Source of the DNA: Bacillota bacterium
GTDB lineage: Bacteria > Bacillota > Clostridia > Lachnospirales > Lachnospiraceae
Assembly (NCBI GenBank): GCA_023436225.1
Contig: JAEZKA010000035.1
Span: forward strand, 62,001 to 126,000
DNA: 64,000 nucleotides
Direction: 5' to 3'
Below are positions 17,638 through 24,233 of the stretch, piece by piece; positions within the stretch are counted from its first letter, which is position 1, and every line of letters starts with the position of its first letter. Made by a program: the position numbers and the translations under genes. A model generated the notes under the pieces. The model was not told where the DNA came from and searched no databases. It worked only from the letters and a program-made list of their open reading frames with translations.

Positions 17638-19197
17638 TTACTGCATATTGTCAAGTACAAGCTCAGCAAACCGGGTTGCCTGAGCATTGGAAGAGAAAAC
17701 AAGGGCACCTGCCTCCTCCAATTGCTTCCTGGTCTTACTTAGACACTGCGGATCCCCTTCGGTTCCACATACCTCAGCTATGACAAGTAAATGTCTCCCA
17801 TCTGCTTTGGCTGACTCCTTTGCCCGGATAATCGCTTCTGACAGATCCTTTGCCGGATCCTCATGGGAGCCGTAACCAATCACGCAATCCACCATAATGA
17901 TGGCACATTCCGGATCATCTCCCTCGGATCTGACCCGCTCTGCTCGCAGGGAAGGATCAATCATGGGGTGAGGTCTTCCTACTGTGAATTCGTCATCACC
18001 GAAGTCCAAGAAGGTATGCTGACAGCTCCTGCCGTTTCTTGCATCCTTCAGCTTATCCTCTGGCTGCAAGGGGATATTACTGTAGATATGCTTCAGCTTC
18101 GGCAGCATTAATTTCATAGCTTCATCACACAAGGTCCCACCCGTATAAAAGCCTCGAACATACTTCTGGCTCTGGGACATCTTATCCGCCTCTTCATTGG
18201 CAAGCTTTTGTGCCGTCTCACTTCCCATAGCAAAGTCCCTGTAATCACTAAGAGGCTCTCCTTTTGATAAAGCAACCGCTTTCCTTGCCGCATCCTCTAA
18301 AGAGATTGCTGCCGTCAGTCCAAAGGCTTCAATTTCCTCAGGATCACCGCCTATAAAGCAGACAACCACAGGTTTTTTGGCCTCGGAGGCCTGTGTCAAT
18401 ATCAAGGATGCAATCTCCCTTGCCGGAGGCTTGCTGATCAGTGTAATAACTTTTGTCTGGGGATCCTTCGTCAGGGCTGACAGCCCAAGCTTCATCATTA
18501 ACCCACCGACGTCCTTCTTTAGATCACGTCCGCCGGTTCCAATCACCTGGGATACACCGCCACCCAGCTGATCAATGATTGAGGATACCTCCTGTGTTCC
18601 GGTTCCCGAGGCGGCTACAATTCCAATATTACCAGGCCTTACTACATTAGCAAAGGCAAGCGGTACATGGTTAATGATCGCCGTTCCACAATCCGGGCCC
18701 ATCACCAATAGCCCCTTTTGATAAGCATATTCCTTCAAAGTCCGTTCTTCTTCTATCGTAACATTATCCGAGAAAAGCATGACATTAATATCTCTGTCCA
18801 GACAGCTTTCTGCCACATCCGCTGCGTATTTACCAGGAACGGATATGACTGCCATATTGATATCCGGATCAAGTCGAATCGCTCCCTCCAACGTAGGGGT
18901 GTAATAATCCGTGCCTTTCGCTTCGGCCTTCTTATTGAGTAGCGCCTCCACCTTCAGGCGAACAGACTCAAAAATTGACTCATGCTTGCATTCCACTGCG
19001 ACAAACAGATCATTTGCCGTAACAAATGCAAATTCAGGTGTCGTAAGCCCGATGTTTTGTGCGATTTCACAATTTAAGTCCGTTCCCATACCAACCAGTG
19101 CTTCCTCAACACCCTCTAACTTTTTAACCTCGTTGCTGATCAGCATCAAGGTTACCGAATCATAATAAGCATTTTTTCTAATCTCAAGCTTTACCAC
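17638..19197 (-). CDS. fdrA: FdrA-family protein, AllF-like subunit of putative oxamate carbamoyltransferase
   Basis: About 519 residues, related to acyl-CoA synthetase (succinyl-CoA ligase-like) FdrA. It has a CoA-ligase-type N-terminal fold with GPDCGTAIINHVPLAFAN and the nucleotide-like glycine stretch AASGTGTQEVSSIIDQLGGG, which in ligases surrounds a phospho-His site. I start it at the GTG at 19197 because GGAGG lies 8 nt upstream. An in-frame ATG 27 codons earlier would overlap allH much more and has no ribosome site. The gene overlaps the DUF2877 gene by 14 nt. Function is inferred from the E. coli allFGH system. Confidence 0.82.
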   Translation of the reverse strand: MVKLEIRKNAYYDSVTLMLISNEVKKLEGVEEALVGMGTDLNCEIAQNIGLTTPEFAFVTANDLFVAVECKHESIFESVRLKVEALLNKKAEAKGTDYYTPTLEGAIRLDPDINMAVISVPGKYAADVAESCLDRDINVMLFSDNVTIEEERTLKEYAYQKGLLVMGPDCGTAIINHVPLAFANVVRPGNIGIVAASGTGTQEVSSIIDQLGGGVSQVIGTGGRDLKKDVGGLMMKLGLSALTKDPQTKVITLISKPPAREIASLILTQASEAKKPVVVCFIGGDPEEIEAFGLTAAISLEDAARKAVALSKGEPLSDYRDFAMGSETAQKLANEEADKMSQSQKYVRGFYTGGTLCDEAMKLMLPKLKHIYSNIPLQPEDKLKDARNGRSCQHTFLDFGDDEFTVGRPHPMIDPSLRAERVRSEGDDPECAIIMVDCVIGYGSHEDPAKDLSEAIIRAKESAKADGRHLLVIAEVCGTEGDPQCLSKTRKQLEEAGALVFSSNAQATRFAELVLDNMQ

Positions 19198-20122
19198 AAT
19201 ATTGTCCTCCATTGATTGCGGATGGCTGTATGTCTTCATTTAGATTCAACAAGGCTAAGATAACACCGGTCAGCATATCTATTCCGGATGTAGAACCAAA
19301 CTTAAGAATACGCTCTCCACATAATCGGACTGCCTCTTCTTTCGAAGCCGAATATAACGCCACGATAAGCTTTATCATATTCTCCGAAAGCAAGCCCCTT
19401 CCGCATTGTTTTAAAAAAGCCCCGCTTATTAAATTAGTGTGCTTCGCAGCTTCTCTTCCCATCTCTTGTGTCAGCCTCATCGCCGCATCCAGACAACTGT
19501 AATCGATGGCCAGGGTATGAGCAAGATATACGGATAAATAACCGACCAGCAAATCATCGCTGGAGGGGGTAAGTCCAATTCCTCCCCCGGCAAGTGCTCC
19601 TGCCAGCTTAACTGCCTGTATGTCTCCGTCTCTTACCGCTTTGTTAAATTCCGGCAAACGTTTCTTTACAGCATCCGCACATGGGTTGCGATATTTTTCT
19701 GTAACCAGAGTGCTTAGGTCTTCCTCACATCCCTTCGTACAAACCAGTTCTAAGAGTATTGCAAGCTTCGCTTGAAGTTTCTCCGGGGCTGATAAGCTAG
19801 GAAGATTACGAATGGATAAATCAACTTCCATACCTCTATGTAAATCGATCGAAAACCCTGCCTGTGGCAGATAGATTCCTTCACCGGATGAGATAACACT
19901 CATACCGGCTTTTACTCCAGCCTCAATCAGGGAAGCATCTCCCTCTATCCTGCAGGACATCGGATAAATACAATGCCGCTGTGTAACTACAGAGAAGAAC
20001 AGCTCATCACCGATGATATTAACCGCGGAATCAAATACCGAGTGTACCTGTAATACCTTAATCCGGGGTGATAAAGTGCTTTGAAGCTGCCGACATATTT
20101 CAAGTGCATTTCGCTCTGTCAT
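19184..20122 (-). CDS. allH: DUF2877 protein, AllH/YlbF-like subunit of putative oxamate carbamoyltransferase
   Basis: The ~312-residue protein has the DUF2877 signature AGGGIGLTPSSDDLLVGYL. In E. coli the YlbF (AllH) homologue goes with FdrA and YlbE. The ATG at 20122 is chosen because GGAGG lies six bases upstream; the earlier in-frame ATG at 20173 lies inside the DUF35 gene. A perfect 15-bp hairpin covers the join to the upstream gene and touches the ribosome site, which could tune translation. Confidence 0.82.
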   Translation of the reverse strand: MTERNALEICRQLQSTLSPRIKVLQVHSVFDSAVNIIGDELFFSVVTQRHCIYPMSCRIEGDASLIEAGVKAGMSVISSGEGIYLPQAGFSIDLHRGMEVDLSIRNLPSLSAPEKLQAKLAILLELVCTKGCEEDLSTLVTEKYRNPCADAVKKRLPEFNKAVRDGDIQAVKLAGALAGGGIGLTPSSDDLLVGYLSVYLAHTLAIDYSCLDAAMRLTQEMGREAAKHTNLISGAFLKQCGRGLLSENMIKLIVALYSASKEEAVRLCGERILKFGSTSGIDMLTGVILALLNLNEDIQPSAINGGQYCGKA

Positions 20123-20132
20123 AATATACCTC

Positions 20133-20166
20133 CATATTCCAAAAGGCCTAAGCCTTTTGGAATATG
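20133..20166 (-). other. Perfect 15-bp hairpin between DUF35 and allH
   Basis: Arms 20133-20147 and 20152-20166 are exact reverse complements with a 4-nt loop. The hairpin holds the stop codon of the DUF35 gene in its loop, and its 3' side in the minus strand runs directly into the GGAGG of the next gene. There is no U-tract, so it is more likely an RNA-processing, stability or translation-control element than a terminator. Confidence 0.6.
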
Positions 20167-20513
20167 AAACCATACTGAGGAGCAGTTACCGTCTCTTTAT
20201 ATAAGATTGATTTTTCTCTAACAACTCCGACGCATGCCTCGAGTTCCATCCCCGATTCAATACCGTCATCAAAACCAATCTGACCCGTCACACGTACCCC
20301 GTTATCAAATTCGACAATGCCAAAATTCAACCAAGGACACATATAGCCTTCCGGCAAATTGTAAACTCTGGTCCAGGTTAATAATTTGCATTTCCCTTCT
20401 AATGGCAGCTTCTCAAACTCTCGTCCATCACATTCCGGGTTTTGACAGACGATATAGCGAGGATGATGGAGCTTACCGCATTTTGTGCATTTATATGCAT
20501 ACATTTGTTCCAT
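20148..20513 (-). CDS. DUF35 OB-fold / Zn-ribbon protein, partner of thiolase-like protein
   Basis: The 121-residue protein has a rubredoxin-like Zn ribbon with Cys pairs in CTKCGKLHHPRYIVCQNPEC followed by an OB-fold (CKLLTWTRVYNLPEG, GIVEFDNGVRVTGQI). DUF35 proteins are known to bind acyl-CoA-handling thiolase-like enzymes, as in the archaeal HMG-CoA synthase complex and BbsAB. It follows the thiolase-like gene by about 20 nt. Start ATG at 20513 (MEQMYAYKC) has GGGTGA upstream. Confidence 0.85.
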   Translation of the reverse strand: MEQMYAYKCTKCGKLHHPRYIVCQNPECDGREFEKLPLEGKCKLLTWTRVYNLPEGYMCPWLNFGIVEFDNGVRVTGQIGFDDGIESGMELEACVGVVREKSILYKETVTAPQYGFIFQKA

Positions 20514-20534
20514 AGTAATCACCCTGCCCTTCCC

Positions 20535-21731
20535 TTATTCCGTTGTCAAAACGGTTGATACGACATTATTACCGAAACCGCCGAAGTTGACTGCCAAGCC
20601 TGTCTTTGCACCGGCAACCTGTCTCTCTCCAGCCTCACCGCGCAGCTGACGAACCAGCTCAACCACCTGTGATACTCCGGTTGCTCCCAGCGGATGACCC
20701 TTTGCCTTCAAGCCTCCGGAGGTATTAATCGGTTTTTTCCCGGTCAGTGCAGTCTCTCCGTTCCTAGCTGCAATATGACCTTCTCCGCGTCCAAAGAAAC
20801 CTACCTCTTCGGATTCGGCTATTTCAAGAATCTGAAAGGCATCATGCAGTTCAGCAACATCAATATCCTGGGGACCAACGCCTGCCATCTTATAAGCCAT
20901 ATCTGCACTTAGTCGTACTGCCAACAGATCCGTCGGCACTTCTCGATTTGCAACAACATGAGTGTCCGTAGCTGAACCAATTCCGGCGATCTTTACAAAC
21001 TTCTTTCCTGTAAAGCCAAGTGCCTCCTGCTTATCCTCAGCAACCAATAAAACAGCTGCCGCTCCATCGGATACCGGACACATATCGTATTGACGAAGAG
21101 GGTCGGCCACGATTGGATTCGTTGCATTAATATATGCCTTGTTTGTAATGCGCTCCAGAACAACGGGTGCCTGAATATGAGCGCAGGGATTCTTCATTGC
21201 ATTCGCATGGTTCTTCACTGACACAATTGCCAGGTCTTTGGTTTCCAATCCGTATTGATCCATGCGTAGCCTTGTAAACAGTCCCGCGAAGGCAGGCAGT
21301 GTCAGGCCGTATTTATACTCTCCCTCCGGATGAAGCATGGTTGCGACAAAATCGGTTCCTTCCCATCCGCTTACGGCACGCATTCCCTCAGCGCCTATGA
21401 CAAGTACACAGTCGCACATACCGGAGGCAATCGCCATATACCCCAGTTTGATCGCAGATGCTCCGGAGGCCGGGCCGTTCTCGATTGTCTCGGCCATAGC
21501 CGGCCGGATATTCAACGTATCCACAACAGCAGAAGCGATTCCGCTGATACGACTGACCATTCCGGCACCCATGGTACCGACGAATACCTGATCAATGACA
21601 TTCTTGTTCCCTGTCCCCGCTCCTGCATCATCCATCGCTTCCAGTGCTGCAGCACAGACCATATCGATAAAGGGAATATCCGATTTACCGAATTTAGTAT
21701 GCCCTACACCAACGATACCTACATTCCTCAT
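20535..21731 (-). CDS. Thiolase-like (SCPx-type) acyltransferase with missing nucleophilic cysteine
   Basis: The 398-residue protein has thiolase N- and C-domains. It has MRNVGIVGVGHTKFG at the start, the LVIGAEGM stretch, ELHDAFQILEIAE near residue 285 and the catalytic-His motif GHPLGATG near residue 345. The nucleophile position that reads CASG in thiolases is PASG here (ENGPASGASAIKLG), and the late Cys motif is NFGGFGNN. So the enzyme either lacks thiolase chemistry or uses a different one, possibly in complex with DUF35. The start ATG (21731) has GGAGG five bases before it. It follows the GNAT-like gene by 65 nt. Confidence 0.82.
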   Translation of the reverse strand: MRNVGIVGVGHTKFGKSDIPFIDMVCAAALEAMDDAGAGTGNKNVIDQVFVGTMGAGMVSRISGIASAVVDTLNIRPAMAETIENGPASGASAIKLGYMAIASGMCDCVLVIGAEGMRAVSGWEGTDFVATMLHPEGEYKYGLTLPAFAGLFTRLRMDQYGLETKDLAIVSVKNHANAMKNPCAHIQAPVVLERITNKAYINATNPIVADPLRQYDMCPVSDGAAAVLLVAEDKQEALGFTGKKFVKIAGIGSATDTHVVANREVPTDLLAVRLSADMAYKMAGVGPQDIDVAELHDAFQILEIAESEEVGFFGRGEGHIAARNGETALTGKKPINTSGGLKAKGHPLGATGVSQVVELVRQLRGEAGERQVAGAKTGLAVNFGGFGNNVVSTVLTTE

Positions 21732-21796
21732 AATAACCTCCATTCCGCCGCTGACTATGAATTAGTGCGGCAGCATAAATTTATGATGATCTCCTC

Positions 21797-22459
21797 TCAG
21801 ACACTGATCTTGGCAGGCTTATGTAAAACTTTGTTGGCTTCAACAACCTCCTCAAAGGCAGGACGAATACCAACATTCTTATTCTCCTTATGTTTCTCCC
21901 ACAATGCACGAGTCAGTACGTAGGTAGGAACTCCGCCTAATTCATGAGGACACTCAGGGCGTGATTCCAACTCATATTCAATCATCCATCTCTTGAAGCC
22001 ATTCGGGCTTTCTGCAACAATCCACACCTCATCCTGATTCATAAAATCAAAATGATATTCCATCTTTGCTGCGAATAGCTGAGCACCGACACGGGCACCA
22101 CGCTTTAATGTCATGGTATGGTAGGACATACCTACCTTCTCATTCACAAGACGTCCATTGACAATTCCGGCGATCTCGCCATTCACCGCACCAACGAAGC
22201 AATACTCATCCTGTACACGGAACCGGTACATTCCTAGAAGCTCCGCATAAATACGGGATGCAACGATATCATAGAAATCCTTCGGTTGCTTCATTAAGGG
22301 TTCAATCGTCTCCATTAATAAAGGAATCTCATCATAGGTTACTTCACGTACCAGCATATCCTCACCGGTGGTAAGCGGAATAACCTTTGCCTCATAAGGC
22401 TTTAATCCGATAGACGGGGGTCTTAATTTACCTTCCATCTCATCAATAATAATACCCAT
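21797..22459 (-). CDS. GNAT-like acyltransferase, first gene of the catabolic operon
   Basis: The 220-residue protein has a GNAT-like core in residues ~35-150: FVGAVNGEIAGIVNGRLV, a basic glycine-containing stretch near MTLKRGARVGAQLFAAKM that would bind a phosphate, and an AESPNGFKRWMIEYELESRP end typical of N-acetyltransferases. The fold call is from pattern only. It heads the operon after a ~205-nt leader, with GGAGG seven bases before the ATG. The substrate is unknown; it may acylate an amine or participate with the thiolase/DUF35 pair. Confidence 0.6.
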   Translation of the reverse strand: MGIIIDEMEGKLRPPSIGLKPYEAKVIPLTTGEDMLVREVTYDEIPLLMETIEPLMKQPKDFYDIVASRIYAELLGMYRFRVQDEYCFVGAVNGEIAGIVNGRLVNEKVGMSYHTMTLKRGARVGAQLFAAKMEYHFDFMNQDEVWIVAESPNGFKRWMIEYELESRPECPHELGGVPTYVLTRALWEKHKENKNVGIRPAFEEVVEANKVLHKPAKISV

Positions 22460-22664
22460 ACTAAATCCTCCTTCATTATATTGTTTATAATCACCCTGTA
22501 ATCAGGGCCTTTGTACAACAATAAAACCTCCGGCCCTTCCTCTAAAACCGGCCAGATACAATGTTTATAATTATGCCGAACGCAGTTAGCTACACTAACC
22601 TTACCTTTCACGCCAGTTCGCATGAGATTGCGCCCATGCTAGGCGCATTAAAAAATGAGCTCAT
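22460..22664 (-). ncRNA. Folded 5' leader of the catabolic operon, candidate riboswitch or attenuator
   Basis: The predicted transcript from the promoter at 22671-22699 carries an approximately 205-nt untranslated leader. Its minus-strand sequence can fold into a hairpin GCGCC/GGCGC, then a bulged helix ATGCGAAC/GTTCGGCAT (22616-22623 with 22573-22581) that encloses hairpin GTTAG/CTAAC (22585-22589 with 22595-22599). After it come a helix CTGGCC/GGCCGG and a hairpin CCCTG/CAGGG. No U-tract was seen near the start codon, so a translational rather than terminator mechanism is likelier. It does not match a riboswitch consensus that I recognise. Confidence 0.5.
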
Positions 22665-22699
22665 ACCTATATTATAGATATGAGCTATTTTTCTTTCAA
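22658..22699 (-). promoter_or_regulatory. Promoter with embedded palindromic operator for the catabolic operon
   Basis: On the minus strand TTGAAA (22694-22699) and TATAAT (22671-22676) are 17 bp apart. The -10 lies in the centre of a near-perfect inverted repeat, AGCTCATA (22658-22665) against TATGAGCT (22679-22686) with inner CTATA/TATAG. A protein bound there would block RNA polymerase. The repeat is also AT-rich hairpin-forming and followed by T-runs, so it may also end the mocA transcript. Confidence 0.65.
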
Positions 22700-22725
22700 C
22701 TTGTTTGTAAATATCAGTAGAAATG

Positions 22726-23652
22726 CTAAATTAGACCTTTACTCTTAAATATTCTGACAAATTCAGCCCTCGCATGTTTAAAGACACTATCTTCATATTC
22801 AATATAGGCCTGAAGAAAATCCGTTCCCTGCTGTGTCAAATGCGTCCTTCCGAACCGACTTCCCCCCTGCCGCCTCTGAATAATCTGATAGCCGAGCTCC
22901 GCCTCCAGCTTATTAAGTACCTTCCATGCCTTTGCATATGACATTGACATTAGCTCACAGGCCTTGCTGACCGACATCGTTTCCGAGATCAGATAAAGCA
23001 AAAGCTTCGTCCGGTTATCAAAAAATACGGTCTCCTTCTCGATACAGAGCCCAACCATGGCTTGCATCAGAGAACGATTATACTTGTCTAAAAGCCTCTG
23101 CAATTCTTCATAGCTATGGATATCCTGAATCACACCTTCATCCTCAACCTCCACTCCGGCATGACGGTCCCCCACTGAATAAATCGCCTGCCTGAATTCC
23201 TCCTCATCCCTATAATTGATAATTTCAGGAAGCGCTGCGGTGCTTACGAGAATTGGGTATCCCACTTGATTTTGATAAATAGGAAAAGCCACCTCTTTCT
23301 TTGCATCATACAACTTCATCAGCGTCTCCGGTGTGAATACCGGCGAATTCACCGGTGCGATTGCAATATGGGCACATTTGTCCTGAAGATAATTAAGACC
23401 AATCTTTAGCGATTCATATAGTGTCGCATCCACGCAGTTCTCATTTTTAATAAATACAACTCCGAATTCCGACAATTCATGTCTTACCTCATCTTCCTGT
23501 GTTCCGGTTATAACAACAATAGGAAAAACTTCTGCCTGTTGAAATGTAAGAACAATCCGTTTGACAACAGGAATAGATCCAAGCTTGAGCATAGGTTTCG
23601 CTCTGCTCGTACTAGCTGCGATAATAATACCCCCAATATTACTTTTCCTCAT
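22726..23652 (-). CDS. MocA/MobA-like nucleotidyltransferase fused to ModE-like winged helix
   Basis: The 308-residue protein has an N-terminal NTP-transferase part (residues ~1-190; GGIIIAASTSRAKPMLKLG, VVITGTQEDEVRHEL, IAIAPVNSPVFTPETL) and a C-terminal winged helix (residues ~205-300; VSKACELMSMSYAKAWKVLN and QRRQGGSRFGRTHLT) like ModE or LysR N-domains. MocA attaches CMP to molybdopterin for hydroxylases such as the XdhABC here. The classical GG motif of MobA/MocA is weak (AASTSRAKP), so the catalytic role is not certain. It follows the Dabb gene by 37 nt and ends before the catabolic promoter. A regulator-plus-maturation fusion fits control of the Mo-hydroxylase operon. Confidence 0.75.
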   Translation of the reverse strand: MRKSNIGGIIIAASTSRAKPMLKLGSIPVVKRIVLTFQQAEVFPIVVITGTQEDEVRHELSEFGVVFIKNENCVDATLYESLKIGLNYLQDKCAHIAIAPVNSPVFTPETLMKLYDAKKEVAFPIYQNQVGYPILVSTAALPEIINYRDEEEFRQAIYSVGDRHAGVEVEDEGVIQDIHSYEELQRLLDKYNRSLMQAMVGLCIEKETVFFDNRTKLLLYLISETMSVSKACELMSMSYAKAWKVLNKLEAELGYQIIQRRQGGSRFGRTHLTQQGTDFLQAYIEYEDSVFKHARAEFVRIFKSKGLI

Positions 23653-23689
23653 AGCTATCTCCGATCTGTCATGTATTTATATGCTACCA

Positions 23690-23977
23690 TCAGATCTCAT
23701 AAATAACAGTTTTTCCATCCACTCTATGTGCGTAAATATATTTTCTGACCTCCTCGTGAAAAGGATGTTTGTCGTAGACAGCGACTGCTTCCATATCCAA
23801 AAAGGTACAGGTTAGTGCAAGATCATAGCTTCTCTCTCCATTATGCCAAAGATCGGCACCGGTCTCCATGGATAGAATCTCAGGTATCACACCTTCCATG
23901 CTATGAAGCTTTTCGATCACCGTAGGAATACATTCCTCAGGATCTTTAAATTTAAACAGAACAATATATTTAAGCAT
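23690..23977 (-). CDS. Dabb-family (stress-responsive alpha-beta barrel) protein
   Basis: The 95-residue protein reads MLKYIVLFKFKDPEE and has the small alpha/beta dimer fold of Dabb proteins, with DLALTCTFLDMEAVAVYDKHP in the second half. Many are monooxygenase-like or stress-linked; the substrate is unknown. The ATG at 23977 has GGAGGGG upstream, and a consensus promoter lies at 24003-24031, so a longer in-frame start at 24037 is rejected. It is the first gene of a Dabb-mocA unit next to the catabolic operon. Confidence 0.8.
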   Translation of the reverse strand: MLKYIVLFKFKDPEECIPTVIEKLHSMEGVIPEILSMETGADLWHNGERSYDLALTCTFLDMEAVAVYDKHPFHEEVRKYIYAHRVDGKTVIYEI

Positions 23978-24002
23978 ACAAACCCCTCCATTCTTTGTAT
24001 AA

Positions 24003-24031
24003 ATTATACATAATTTTTCAATAAATTTCAA
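24003..24031 (-). promoter_or_regulatory. Promoter of Dabb-mocA unit
   Basis: On the minus strand TTGAAA (24026-24031) and TATAAT (24003-24008) are 17 bp apart. The -10 lies within GTATAAATTATAC, a palindrome that could be an operator. The stretch 24032-24233 upstream holds only a weak short ORF I reject. Confidence 0.75.
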
Positions 24032-24233
24032 ATACAATCAATCTTCAATTATGCCGTTTCCTGTACCGTTTTAAGCTTACTTCACATACAACAGCAGGTA
24101 CGCTCTGCGAACCTTCTATCGTAATGAATAAAAGAAGCAATGTAATACCGGTTTCCAGCTTTACATTGCCTCTACTCTCAACTATGCCAATTGAAATCTT
24201 AGATATTAATCTTTCACCTCTTGTCAAACGATG

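Noticed and set aside
24045..24227. 60-residue minus-strand ORF between the kinase gene and Dabb promoter
   Set aside because: It needs a TTG start with no ribosome site before it, and has no recognisable family or terminator.
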